A DNA stretch of 64,000 nucleotides, taken from assembly GCA_049323895.1 (NCBI GenBank), contig JBMOKT010000039.1:62001-126000 (forward strand), written 5' to 3'. The position numbers were made by a program, and so were the translations under genes. The DNA comes from JBMOKT01 sp049323895 (GTDB taxonomy: Bacteria > Bacillota > Peptococcia > Peptococcales > BICA1-8). The notes under the pieces were generated by a model. It was not told the origin of the DNA. It searched no databases and saw nothing but the letters and a program-made list of their open reading frames with translations. Positions within the stretch are counted from its first letter, which is position 1, and each line of letters starts with the position of its first letter. Positions 1 through 7,948 of the stretch are shown here, piece by piece.

Positions 1-157
1 ATTTGTTGAGGGCGCTAAGGTAACTTTAAAGGTTAAGGATCATGGAAAAGGACCAAAACTGGTTGTTTATAAATACAAACCTAAAAAGAATTACCGCAAA
101 AAACAAGGTCATCGTCAGCCATTTACAGAAGTAGTTGTTGATAAAATACAAGCTTAA
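1..157 (+). CDS. rplU: 50S ribosomal protein L21, C-terminal part
   Basis: Open frame from base 2 to a TAA at 155-157. The visible residues (FVEGAKVTLKVKDHGKG, then a lysine-rich KYKPKKNYRKKQGHRQ tail) match the end of L21, a 23S rRNA-binding protein of the large subunit. The 5' part lies outside the window. The next gene starts two bases after the stop, and the order L21, Prp, L27 is the usual Firmicute one, which supports the call. Confidence 0.93.
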   Translation, partial: FVEGAKVTLKVKDHGKGPKLVVYKYKPKKNYRKKQGHRQPFTEVVVDKIQA

Positions 158-159
158 TT

Positions 160-507
160 ATGATTAAAGCAATTATTTTTGAAGATGATAAGGGTAGCCT
201 GATTGGGTTTGAAATTTCGGGTCATGCTCACTTTGCTGATTCCGGCAAGGATATTGTTTGTGCGGCAGTATCTATTCTGGGTACTACCACCGTAAACAGT
301 CTGGAGGAACAGCTGATTGTCAAACCAATATACACCGTAGATGAAGGGAAGGGCTATCTGGAATGTGTTGTTTCTCCAAATCTGGATAATTCAGATATGG
401 AGAAGGCCCAGATTATATTAAAGACATTGGTAATAGGGTTACAATCGATAGAAGAAGCATATGGTAGTTATTTAAAGCTACAACAGAGGAGGTGGACTCA
501 ATGTTAA
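160..507 (+). CDS. prp: ribosomal-processing cysteine protease Prp
   Basis: 115 residues, the normal size of the Prp (YsxB) family. The family's His and Cys catalytic residues are visible in SGHAHFADSGKDIVCAAVS (about residues 20-38). In Firmicutes Prp removes a short N-terminal extension of L27, an essential step in 50S assembly. The substrate gene rpmA follows directly and overlaps by 7 bases, and its product carries the extension (MLKLNLQLFA). The gene starts 2 bases after rplU, so it is translated from the ribosomal protein mRNA. Confidence 0.93.
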   Translation: MIKAIIFEDDKGSLIGFEISGHAHFADSGKDIVCAAVSILGTTTVNSLEEQLIVKPIYTVDEGKGYLECVVSPNLDNSDMEKAQIILKTLVIGLQSIEEAYGSYLKLQQRRWTQC

Positions 508-797
508 AATTAAATTTACAGCTGTTTGCATCTAAAAAAGGTGTTGGTAGTTCCAAAAACGGACGTGATAGTGAAGCTAAACGTCTAGGTGTTAAAAGAC
601 ATGATGGTCAGTTTGTACTAGCTGGCAACATCATCGTAAGACAAAGGGGAACTAAGATCCACCCCGGTGAAAATGTTGGGATAGGTAAAGACGACACATT
701 GTTTGCTTTATCTAATGGTGTTGTTAAGTTTGAACGTAAAGGCAAAACCAAAAAACAAGTTAGTATTGTTCCCGGAACTGAAACTGCAATCAGCTAA
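501..797 (+). CDS. rpmA: 50S ribosomal protein L27 with Prp-cleavable N-terminal extension
   Basis: 98 residues from the ATG at 501. A GTG at 492 is in frame but overlaps the AGAGGAGGTGG ribosome site (486-494), so 501 is the start. The protein begins MLKLNLQLFASKKGVGSS: residues up to the QLFA motif match the Firmicute extension cut by Prp, and the mature protein would begin at SKKG. L27 contributes its N-terminus to the peptidyl transferase centre. The body (GRDSEAKRLGVK, RQRGTKIHPGENVG) is typical. A terminator follows. Confidence 0.96.
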   Translation: MLKLNLQLFASKKGVGSSKNGRDSEAKRLGVKRHDGQFVLAGNIIVRQRGTKIHPGENVGIGKDDTLFALSNGVVKFERKGKTKKQVSIVPGTETAIS

Positions 798-802
798 ATA
801 TT

Positions 803-831
803 AACCTGGCCTACATGGTCAGGTTTTTTTT
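803..831 (+). terminator. rho-independent terminator after rpmA
   Basis: Stem AACCTGGCC / GGTCAGGTT (one G-T pair) with a short TACAT loop, followed by a run of T. It lies 6 bases after the rpmA stop and closes the ribosomal protein transcription unit before the Spo0B-like gene. Confidence 0.85.
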
Positions 832-893
832 ATGGACATCTGCCAATCTCTGGGATAAAATGTACATACTGCAATGTTTTGGAGGTATGTAGT

Positions 894-1400
894 TTGGATA
901 AAGTATTAATTAGTCTTTTAGACGCTGACCGCCATCAAAGGCATGATTTTCTTAATCACCTGCAGGTTATCTGGGGATACATTAAATTGAAAAAAGATGA
1001 TAAAGCTTTGGAGTATATTCAGGATGTAACTACATATTTGCAGGCTCTAAGGGAATTAAATAAGATACTGCCTCCTACACTAGCAGCTGATATTTCAGCA
1101 AAGGTTCTAGGTCTTGGTTTAAGTAAAAATTTTGAGATTAGAGTACCCCATTTTTGGGATTTTGAAGAAAAAAATATTTCAATTGTCAGGTCTTTTTTTA
1201 ATGACATTTGGGAAAAGCTAATTATTAAAGTAGTTAATGAGGGATTTTTTGTCAAAATCATTTTAGAGGAATGTAAAGTTATTTTCGAAACTTCTGATTC
1301 CCAATTCAAAGAAAAGATTAATTTGAAAAATACCTGTGAGAAAAATGGCTTTACTTTTACTGAGGTCGATAAAAAAATAATTGTTAGTTTAAATTTCTGA
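894..1400 (+). CDS. Spo0B-like sporulation phosphotransferase
   Basis: 168 residues from a TTG at 894, chosen because GGAGGT (881-886) sits 7 bases upstream; the longer in-frame TTG at 879 overlaps that site. The N-terminal helix RHQRHDFLNHLQVIWGYIKL matches the phospho-accepting histidine box of Spo0B (RHD-x-x-N-x-LQ), the relay protein that passes phosphate from Spo0F to Spo0A. The rest is a weakly conserved region with only a poor ATPase-like fold, as in Spo0B. It lies between rpmA and obg exactly as spo0B does in Bacillus. Sequence conservation outside the histidine box is low, so family membership rests on the motif and the position. Confidence 0.72.
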   Translation: MDKVLISLLDADRHQRHDFLNHLQVIWGYIKLKKDDKALEYIQDVTTYLQALRELNKILPPTLAADISAKVLGLGLSKNFEIRVPHFWDFEEKNISIVRSFFNDIWEKLIIKVVNEGFFVKIILEECKVIFETSDSQFKEKINLKNTCEKNGFTFTEVDKKIIVSLNF

Positions 1401-1415
1401 AAAAGGTGATAAAGG

Positions 1416-2693
1416 ATGTTTTATGATTACGCCAAAATAAATTTAAAGGCTGGCGATGGCGGAAACGGCATAGTAGCTTTCCGGAGAGAAAAACATGTGC
1501 CATATGGCGGACCTTCTGGTGGTGATGGAGGCAGCGGTGGAAGTATTATTTTAGAAGCCGATGAAGGGCTGAGGACTTTAGTAGATTTTAGGTACAAGAC
1601 CCATTACAAGGCTCAAAGGGGAGAGCATGGACAAGGTAAGAAACAGCATGGCAGAAATGGCGAAGACCGAATTTTGAAAGTCCCTGTAGGGACAGTGGTA
1701 AAGGAGGCAGAGACAGAAAGGATTATAGCTGACTTAACTCGTTCAGGTCAAAGGTTAGTGGCGGCAAAGGGTGGTAAAGGAGGAAGGGGGAATCCCCACT
1801 TTGTAAGTTCAACCCACCGTATTCCAACTCTGGCGGAGAATGGAGACCCCGGGGAAGAAAAATGGATAGTATTAGAATTAAAGCTATTGGCTGATGTTGG
1901 GCTGGTGGGCTTTCCTAATGTAGGAAAATCTACACTAATTTCAAGTGTATCTGCTGCAAAGCCTAAAATAGCTGATTATCATTTTACTACCATTACTCCT
2001 AACTTAGGAGTTGTTAAGGTAGCTGCAGGGCGCAGCTTTGTCATGGCTGATATTCCAGGACTAATAGAAGGTGCGGCAGAGGGGGCAGGTCTTGGACACC
2101 GGTTTCTGCGGCATACAGAACGTACTAAAGTCTTAGTACACGTTTTGGATATTTCGGGCTCTGAAGGCAGGAACCCTTTGGAAGATTTCCTCATAGTAAA
2201 TAATGAGTTAGCTAAATATAGTCAATTTTTAATTGAGAGACCAATGGTAATAGTGGCAAATAAAATTGATTTACCTGGAGCGGAAAATCATTTAAAATTA
2301 ATAAAAGAAGAGTTGAGGGATTATGAAATATTCCCTGTTTCAGCTGTGACTGGTGAAGGTACCAAACCCCTCCTATATAGGTTAGCCGATTTATTGGATG
2401 AGGTTGAAGCAAGGGAGGAAATACCTGCAGTAGAAGAGGAACAGCTTAGAGTTGTTAAGGTGGAGGATAAACCAAAATTCTTTATTGATAGAGAATCTGA
2501 TGGTGCATTTAATGTTTACGGTCCAGAGATTGATATTCACTGGGCTCGTACTAACTTCGATAATGAACAGGCATTAAACAGGTTCCTGCAGATTATCGAT
2601 GCCATGGGCGTCATAAAAGCCCTGCGGGAGCAAGGAGCTAAGGATGGTGATGTTGTACGGATTAAGACCCTAGAATTTGATTTCGTAGATTAG
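1416..2693 (+). CDS. obg: GTPase Obg (ribosome assembly and stress)
   Basis: 425 residues. The glycine-rich Obg fold comes first (GDGGNGIVAFRREKHVPYGG, about 12-150). A G domain follows, with G1 GFPNVGKST, a G3 DIPGLIEGAAEGAG region and G4 NKID. The C-terminal OCT domain (about 350-425, KFFIDRESDGAFNVYGPEI) is the version found in Gram-positives. Obg binds the 50S subunit, responds to ppGpp and is needed for growth and sporulation initiation. It starts 15 bases after the Spo0B-like gene, the same pairing as in Bacillus. Confidence 0.96.
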   Translation: MFYDYAKINLKAGDGGNGIVAFRREKHVPYGGPSGGDGGSGGSIILEADEGLRTLVDFRYKTHYKAQRGEHGQGKKQHGRNGEDRILKVPVGTVVKEAETERIIADLTRSGQRLVAAKGGKGGRGNPHFVSSTHRIPTLAENGDPGEEKWIVLELKLLADVGLVGFPNVGKSTLISSVSAAKPKIADYHFTTITPNLGVVKVAAGRSFVMADIPGLIEGAAEGAGLGHRFLRHTERTKVLVHVLDISGSEGRNPLEDFLIVNNELAKYSQFLIERPMVIVANKIDLPGAENHLKLIKEELRDYEIFPVSAVTGEGTKPLLYRLADLLDEVEAREEIPAVEEEQLRVVKVEDKPKFFIDRESDGAFNVYGPEIDIHWARTNFDNEQALNRFLQIIDAMGVIKALREQGAKDGDVVRIKTLEFDFVD

Positions 2694-2738
2694 CTTTTAC
2701 ATTTCTTTAAATTTTTAGAGGAGGTAAGATTTTCGGCC

Positions 2739-2927
2739 ATGGAATGTGTAGGCTGTGAGAATTGTCAACAAGATGAAGCTACTTACTATTGCATAGCACG
2801 TAATGGATTTGTTATTATGGAGCAATCTACACCCAGGGAAAAAGTGAAAGCTTCCAACTGGAAAAAGGGAGATCCTCAGTACGAAAAACATCGCCGTTCA
2901 AGACGTGAATTAGAAAAAATAGGATAA
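2739..2927 (+). CDS. small cysteine-rich protein of unknown function
   Basis: 62 residues starting MECVGCENCQQDEATYYC: four cysteines in the first 18 residues as C-x2-C-x2-C and a later C, a possible small metal site. The rest is basic and hydrophilic (KKGDPQYEKHRRSRRELEK). I do not recognise the family. A GAGGAGGT site lies about 12 bases upstream of the ATG, somewhat far. It is 45 bases downstream of obg and is followed at once by a strong terminator, so it is probably the last gene of the obg transcript. Confidence 0.6.
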   Translation: MECVGCENCQQDEATYYCIARNGFVIMEQSTPREKVKASNWKKGDPQYEKHRRSRRELEKIG

Positions 2928-2931
2928 TCCA

Positions 2932-2966
2932 AAACGAGCTGGTTATGAGCAACCAGCTCGTTTTTT
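2932..2966 (+). terminator. strong rho-independent terminator
   Basis: Perfect 12-base stem AAACGAGCTGGT / ACCAGCTCGTTT around TATGAGCA, followed by T residues. It ends the spo0B-obg-small ORF unit. Confidence 0.92.
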
Positions 2967-3140
2967 AGTGGAAAGGTGGAAAAGTGTAAGAGTAAAAGGG
3001 TATGCAAGAAAGATTTTGCTGAGCTAGATTCCACTTCGTTAGATTAAAAAAACATAAAAATTATGTGCAAAGTTTGTGTCAGACGCTCAAGCTGACTATT
3101 GAGTAGTCAGACGCAAAATTTTTTCCAAGAAGTAATTCAC

Positions 3141-3210
3141 TGAGCACTGGTCACTGGTCACCCGTCCACTATCCCATTCCACTGTTCCACTGTTCCACTC
3201 TTTCACTGTT
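3141..3210. repeat. degenerate short tandem repeats (CACTGGT / CCACTGTT units)
   Basis: Two runs: CACTGGTCACTGGTCAC, then imperfect 8-base units of the CCACTGTT type (TTCCACTG repeated four times with variation). The array extends into the stop codon of the minus-strand hydrolase gene. It belongs to the same class of degenerate 7-8 base repeats seen in other spacers of this window. Confidence 0.6.
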
Positions 3211-4111
3211 TTACTAGTGCATCAGGCTGGGTATTTTTTTTCCACTTTAATATGTTGGACTCAATTTCCCAGGTAATCTCTCCAGAGTTATTTAGAAAGC
3301 TGATAAAAGCCAAGGAGGCGGCCTTCAGGAGAAAATATTGACCGGGATTGGTGACGGTAATTTTGTATGAATTTAAAAGCCGGGCTATTATCTCCTCGGT
3401 TGTGCCGGGGAAAAGTTCTCTCATTGTGTTAGCAATACCATACAGGTATTGCCTATTATTAATAGTTAAGTCCTTAATATTATTTACTGCCTCGCCATGG
3501 GCTGGCAGGTAATGCGTACAGGCAAAAGTTTCAAGGTAATCCAGAGTTTTCAGTTGTTGGTCTATATCAACAAAATAAGGGATGCCGTGTTTTTTTAGTA
3601 CTTCTAGGCTAAAGGCAGCGTCAGCCAAATAAATAATATTTTCAAAACATACACCGACTTGTCCCATTGTATGTCCGGGAAGTGCAACTATTTCGATGTT
3701 CCTGTCGTATATATTTATGGGACCTGGTTCTATGAAAGAATCAATAATAACGGGAGAACCTTGCAGGAATTTGTTTTTCAATTCATTAATGGGATGGGCT
3801 CCGCCAAAGAGGTAAAATGGCTCATACACAGGATGTTCCATAATTATTCCTTCTATCTTTGGCGCCATGACCCGGGCTTGGAAAACCTCTTTCAGGTATT
3901 GGGCTCCGCTAAAGTGGTCGGCATGGGCATGGGTATTAATAATATGCGTTATAGTCCAATTTTCAGCTTTTACGGCTTTTTCAATATTTTTGGCTGTTTG
4001 CTTATCTATTCCTGTATCAATAAGGATTACTTTGCCTTCAATACTAATGATACCGATATTGACTGCACCCTTAAGGTAGTAGCAGCTCTTGTTTAAATGA
4101 ATCAGGTCCAT
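3203..4111 (-). CDS. MBL-fold metallo-hydrolase
   Basis: 302 residues from an ATG preceded by GGGAGG. The metallo-beta-lactamase signature THAHADH (about residues 59-65) gives the HxHxDH zinc or iron site; further ligands are in LPGHTMGQ (His), LADAAF (Asp) and LPAHGEAV (His). The N-terminus (SCYYLKGAVNIGIISIEG, ILIDTGID) is typical of glyoxalase II-like hydrolases. A C-terminal extension of about 90 residues is mostly helical. The substrate cannot be read from the sequence. It is the only minus-strand gene in the first 14 kb and looks like a single-gene unit. Confidence 0.85.
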   Translation of the reverse strand: MDLIHLNKSCYYLKGAVNIGIISIEGKVILIDTGIDKQTAKNIEKAVKAENWTITHIINTHAHADHFSGAQYLKEVFQARVMAPKIEGIIMEHPVYEPFYLFGGAHPINELKNKFLQGSPVIIDSFIEPGPINIYDRNIEIVALPGHTMGQVGVCFENIIYLADAAFSLEVLKKHGIPYFVDIDQQLKTLDYLETFACTHYLPAHGEAVNNIKDLTINNRQYLYGIANTMRELFPGTTEEIIARLLNSYKITVTNPGQYFLLKAASLAFISFLNNSGEITWEIESNILKWKKNTQPDALVKQ

Positions 4112-4262
4112 ACTTCAAACCTCCCTGTTGACAATATTTGCTTATTAATAATATTATACTAAATTTTTTTTTATTTACAAAGATTGACTGATGATAGTAT
4201 GATGTTTAAAGTGAAAAAAGAAACATGTAATTTTTATAAATATCTATTTATGGAGGAGAACT

Positions 4263-5483
4263 ATGTCAAAGGTTATACAAATGCTGGGGAACCATAAGAA
4301 AAAAGTAATTGCAGCTATATTAGGGGTGATTGTCTTATCGGGTATTTACCAGGTGGTAGGCAGCAGGGGTGGGGAGGAAATTCCTGTTATAACCGGACAA
4401 GTAATTGAAGATAAATTTCAACAGTCGGTATTTGCAACGGGGATTTTGGAAGTAAATGAGCAGAAGGATATTTTTGCGAAAATTTCTTCTTATGTGGAGG
4501 AAATTACAGTAAAACCCGGCGAAAAGGTACAAGAGGGTCAGTTAATAATGAAAATGGAATCCGATGACCTGCTGCTCAAAGTGGCCGAAGCCCAGGCTGC
4601 CTTTGATGCCAAGCAAATAGAGCTTTTTACAATTCAGTCCAATATCATGACTACCCAGAAGGAATATGAAATAACTAAAAAGGACTTAGAGAGGAAAAAA
4701 ACACTGTTTGAAATGGGTGCCATTAGTGAAAATGAGTTGGAAATGGCAGAGCAGGCTATGTTTAACCAACAGGAGAGTCTTGCTTTGTTGCAAAAAGCCC
4801 GTTTGCCACTGGTTACGTCACAACTGCAGGAAACTGCATTAATTCTTGAGAAAGCCAAGTCAAATGTAGAAAAAGCGTCGGTTACCAGTCCAATAGATGG
4901 CACGGTTTTAAGTATTGGTGTCAAGGAAGGTCATCCTGTGCAAATGAGCCAATTGCTGGCAAGCATAGGTACTCCCGAACAGCTGCGGATTGAAACAGGT
5001 ATTAATGAGGTTGATGCAGCAGAATTGCAGGTAGGTAATAAGGTAGAGATAACGAGTGAGGGATTATTCGATAAGCCCGTTATTGGTCATATTGAATATG
5101 TCGCCCCTATTGCCCAAATCGAAAGAACATCCCAGGGTGAGCAGACCCAAGTAAAAATCCGCATTGCAGTGGATAGTGTAGACAATAGTAAACTAAAGCC
5201 TGGTTATAATGTTAATCTAAAGATAATTGTCGCCGAAAAAGAAAAGGTTATTTTAGTGCCTTACGAAGCCCTCCTTCAGAAGGAAGGCAAGGATGTAGTG
5301 TTTGTTGTAGACACGGAAGGGATTGTCAGTGCAAGGGAATTGAAGCTGGGTATGAGTAATGCTTTATTCTTTGAAGTAATTGAAGGACTAGCGGCGGGGG
5401 AAAGCGTAGTCTTAAACCCCACAGAAAATATCAAAGAAGGAGCAAAGGTGAAGGTTAATGATAAAAATAGAAAACCTAGTTAA
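4263..5483 (+). CDS. MacA/HlyD-like efflux adaptor (membrane fusion protein)
   Basis: 406 residues. One N-terminal membrane anchor (VIAAILGVIVLSGIYQVVG, about 14-32) is followed by a split lipoyl (biotinyl-like) domain: GEKVQEGQLIMKMES comes first and ASVTSPIDGTVLSIGVKEG after a helical hairpin of about 100 residues rich in Glu, Gln and Leu. Beta-barrel and membrane-proximal domains follow (VKIRIAVDS, VPYEALLQKEGKDVVFVV). This is the adaptor of a MacAB-type ABC exporter; in a Gram-positive it sits outside the membrane. The ATPase gene overlaps its 3' end by 26 bases and the permease follows, so the three form one operon. The exported substrate is unknown. Confidence 0.88.
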   Translation: MSKVIQMLGNHKKKVIAAILGVIVLSGIYQVVGSRGGEEIPVITGQVIEDKFQQSVFATGILEVNEQKDIFAKISSYVEEITVKPGEKVQEGQLIMKMESDDLLLKVAEAQAAFDAKQIELFTIQSNIMTTQKEYEITKKDLERKKTLFEMGAISENELEMAEQAMFNQQESLALLQKARLPLVTSQLQETALILEKAKSNVEKASVTSPIDGTVLSIGVKEGHPVQMSQLLASIGTPEQLRIETGINEVDAAELQVGNKVEITSEGLFDKPVIGHIEYVAPIAQIERTSQGEQTQVKIRIAVDSVDNSKLKPGYNVNLKIIVAEKEKVILVPYEALLQKEGKDVVFVVDTEGIVSARELKLGMSNALFFEVIEGLAAGESVVLNPTENIKEGAKVKVNDKNRKPS

Positions 5484-6198
5484 GACATATAAATCTGAAA
5501 AGATTGCTGTCACTGCCTTAAAAGGTATCACCTTCTCTGTGGAGGCTAAAAGCTTTGTTGCTGTTATGGGACCTTCCGGCTCAGGGAAATCAACATTAAT
5601 GAACATAGTTGGTTGCCTTGACCGACCTACCGCCGGTAAATATATTTTAGATGGCATTGATGTTTCTAATTTGGATTCCAAGGAACTGGCCAGAGTACGC
5701 AACAGGAAAATAGGCTTTGTCTTTCAAACCTTTAATCTGTTGCCTAGGCTGACCTGTTTGAGAAATGTTGAGTTGCCCATGATTTATGCCGGAATACCTG
5801 AAAAAGAAAGAAGGGAAAGAGCCTACGAAGCTTTGGATAAGGTAGGTTTAGGGGATAGGGTAAGTCATAGACCCAATGAAATTTCCGGAGGACAGAAACA
5901 ACGGGTGGCAATTGCCAGGGCATTAGTAAACAGACCTTCAATTTTATTGGCTGATGAACCTACCGGCAACCTTGATACCAGATCGGGTGAGGAAGTAATG
6001 GCGATATTTCAGGAACTAAATAAAGAAGGAGTAACAATCGTCCTTGTAACCCATGAACAGGATATTGCAGAACATACAAAGAGGATAATTAGTTTTCGTG
6101 ATGGACTGCTGGAACAGGATGTCCTCATAGATAACCCTGTTAATGCAAAGGATATAATAGCCCGGCTTCCAGGGGATGAAGGGATGGAAGCAAAATGA
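5458..6198 (+). CDS. ABC transporter ATP-binding protein (MacB/LolD type)
   Basis: 246 residues. Walker A is GPSGSGKST, the Q-loop FQTFNLLPRLT, the signature ISGGQKQRVAIARAL, Walker B ILLADEPTGNLD, and the H-loop VTHEQD. The NLDTRSGEEVM stretch is characteristic of the MacB/LolD/FtsE class, which works with FtsX-like permeases. It overlaps the adaptor gene by 26 bases and the permease gene by 4 (ATGA), which indicates translational coupling. A C-terminal tail of about 20 residues extends past the usual fold. Confidence 0.93.
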   Translation: MIKIENLVKTYKSEKIAVTALKGITFSVEAKSFVAVMGPSGSGKSTLMNIVGCLDRPTAGKYILDGIDVSNLDSKELARVRNRKIGFVFQTFNLLPRLTCLRNVELPMIYAGIPEKERRERAYEALDKVGLGDRVSHRPNEISGGQKQRVAIARALVNRPSILLADEPTGNLDTRSGEEVMAIFQELNKEGVTIVLVTHEQDIAEHTKRIISFRDGLLEQDVLIDNPVNAKDIIARLPGDEGMEAK

Positions 6199-7385
6199 AT
6201 ATAAAAGAAAGCCTTATCGTAGCACTGGAGGGCGTCTGGGTAAATAAAATGCGTTCAGCTTTGACTATGCTGGGTATAATTATCGGGGTTGCAGCAGTAA
6301 TTGCTGTAGTAGCTATTGGTCAGGGGGGGCAGGCAGCTGTAATGACTTCGCTGGAGAAAATAGGTACTAACCTGATTATGGTCTATGCTCGCAGCAATGA
6401 CAGTGAACAGGTAACAATAGCTGATTTAATAACGGTGCAGGATGTGGAAGTTATCAAAAACTCTTCAACCGCAGTAAAATATATTTCTCCGGTACAAAGC
6501 AGATATATGCCCATGAAATATGAAAGGAAAAATAAAAGAACCGATGTATACGGAGTATGGCCGGACTATAAGTTTATAAGGAATATAGAATTGGAAAAAG
6601 GACGTTTTTTAACAGAAGCAGATGAAAATGCAGGTCGCCGGGTAACGGTAATTGATAGTGAGCTGGCAGAATATTTTTTTGGTCATCAGGACCCCTTAAT
6701 GAAGCAGATTGATTTATTTGGTGTTCCCGTTACAGTAATCGGCGTTACTAAAAGTGATAAAAACTTTATAATGGGACCTAATCAAAGACCCAAGGCTTAT
6801 GTACCTTTTTCAGCTTTTACCAGCATTATTCGCTGGAACTATGTAGGCTATATTGAAGCAAGTGCCGTCAGCAAAGAAGAAACAAATACCGCTATTGAAC
6901 ATGCCAAGCGAATTTTGCATCACCGCCATCGCAATACCGATAAGTACCAAGCCAACAGCCTGCAGAATGAAATGCAACAGGCTAATCAGATTATGGGTAT
7001 TCTCCAGTTAATTGTTGGTTCTATCGCAGGTATTTCCCTCTTAGTAGGGGGGATAGGTGTTATGAATATTATGTTGGTTTCAGTTACAGAGAGAACTAGA
7101 GAAATAGGTATTAGAAAAGCCTTGGGTGCGCAGTATAAAGACATCATGACCCAGTTTTTAATTGAGGCCGTTGTTATTTGCCTCATTGGCGGCGGGATTG
7201 GTATAATTCTGGGGGTGGGAGGCTCATTGATAGTTGCCAAAATTGCAAAATGGCCCCCCTTGGTATCACCTGTTACAATTCTAATTGCCTTTATTTTTTC
7301 AGCTGTAATCGGGATTTTCTTTGGGTTGTATCCAGCCAATAAGGCAGCTAAGCTGGACCCCATTGAAGCCTTGCGTTATGAATAA
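6195..7385 (+). CDS. MacB-like ABC transporter permease (FtsX family)
   Basis: 396 residues. The first membrane helix (MRSALTMLGIIIGVAAVIAVVAIG) leads to an extracytoplasmic MacB-type domain (about 45-270). Three C-terminal helices follow, including the conserved GGIGVMNIMLVSVTERTREI and GLYPANKAAKLDPIEALRYE motifs. Together with the two upstream genes it makes a complete tripartite exporter or lipoprotein/peptide-releasing complex. No regulator lies beside the operon. Degenerate repeats begin right after the stop. Confidence 0.93.
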   Translation: MNIKESLIVALEGVWVNKMRSALTMLGIIIGVAAVIAVVAIGQGGQAAVMTSLEKIGTNLIMVYARSNDSEQVTIADLITVQDVEVIKNSSTAVKYISPVQSRYMPMKYERKNKRTDVYGVWPDYKFIRNIELEKGRFLTEADENAGRRVTVIDSELAEYFFGHQDPLMKQIDLFGVPVTVIGVTKSDKNFIMGPNQRPKAYVPFSAFTSIIRWNYVGYIEASAVSKEETNTAIEHAKRILHHRHRNTDKYQANSLQNEMQQANQIMGILQLIVGSIAGISLLVGGIGVMNIMLVSVTERTREIGIRKALGAQYKDIMTQFLIEAVVICLIGGGIGIILGVGGSLIVAKIAKWPPLVSPVTILIAFIFSAVIGIFFGLYPANKAAKLDPIEALRYE

Positions 7386-7425
7386 GTCCAGCTATCGACT
7401 ATCGACTATCAACTATTGACCGCTA
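7386..7425. repeat. degenerate heptamer repeats (CTATCGA units)
   Basis: CTATCGACTATCGACTATC followed by AACTATTGACC: four consecutive variants of a 7-base CTATCGA unit immediately after the permease stop codon. The same unit, on the other strand, recurs at 10382-10456. Confidence 0.65.
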
Positions 7426-7476
7426 AATTTAAATATGTAATAAAGCTTATCTTTTTGTACTATTTTAAGTAACTTA

Positions 7477-7485
7477 TGCTATAAT
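7477..7485 (+). promoter_or_regulatory. extended -10 promoter for yhbY-proBA
   Basis: TGCTATAAT is a perfect TATAAT with the TGn extension; no good -35 box is seen 17 bases upstream. Transcription would start near 7492, just ahead of the AAGGAGGTGG sequence at 7503. Confidence 0.6.
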
Positions 7486-7549
7486 ATTACTACTATACCT
7501 TCAAGGAGGTGGAAATACTAGGGCTTCATAGTTAAGCACTAGTAGATAA

Positions 7550-7843
7550 ATGCTAAGTGGGAAACAGAGGCGCTTTCTACGTGCCTTAGGAAATGCCGTA
7601 GACCCTATTGTACAGATTGGCAAATCCGGAGTGACTGAAAATAATATTTTTTCCCTCAATGAGGCTTTAACGGCTAGGGAGTTGGTTAAAGTCAGGATAC
7701 TAAAGAATTGTTTGGAAGAACCTAAAGAAGTGGCTGAGGGGCTGCTTGCCCAGACAGGTGCTTACTTAGTACAAGTGATTGGGCGCAATGTTATCCTGTA
7801 CCGGCCATCGGAAAATAAACCTTTGATTGAACTGCCAAAATAG
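7550..7843 (+). CDS. yhbY: YhbY-family (CRM domain) ribosome-associated RNA-binding protein
   Basis: 97 residues beginning MLSGKQRRFLRALGNAVDP, the standard start of YhbY/YqeI. The CRM-domain core follows (QIGKSGVTENNIFSLNEAL, then LVKVRILKN) and ends IGRNVILYRPS. These proteins bind pre-50S particles. An in-frame TAA directly precedes the ATG, so the start is fixed, yet the only strong ribosome site (AAGGAGGTGG at 7503-7512) is about 37 bases upstream, with a stretch resembling the local repeats in between. In Bacillus the homologue is followed by nadD, yqeK and rsfS; here proBA is inserted. Confidence 0.92.
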   Translation: MLSGKQRRFLRALGNAVDPIVQIGKSGVTENNIFSLNEALTARELVKVRILKNCLEEPKEVAEGLLAQTGAYLVQVIGRNVILYRPSENKPLIELPK

Positions 7844-7861
7844 TATAGCTCATGGACTAAA

Positions 7862-7898
7862 GCCGATGGAAAATAGTATAATTACTATTATCCGTTGG
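7862..7898 (+). terminator. long hairpin, probable terminator or attenuator after yhbY
   Basis: GCCGATGG.AAATAGTA pairs with TACTATT.TCCGTTGGC over about 16 positions with two G-T pairs and one mismatch, followed by TATTATTTATTT. The T-tract is interrupted, so termination may be partial and proBA may be read through. Confidence 0.5.
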
Positions 7899-7948
7899 CT
7901 ATTATTTATTTGTTAACAACTATCAATCGAAAGAATGGTGAAAAATAG

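Noticed and set aside
3141..3210. CRISPR array
   Set aside because: Units are 7-8 bases, adjacent and imperfect, with no spacers and no cas genes. The same holds for the other arrays.
3659..4096. 145-codon plus-strand open frame
   Set aside because: Opposite the metallo-hydrolase gene, whose HxHxDH motif proves the coding strand.
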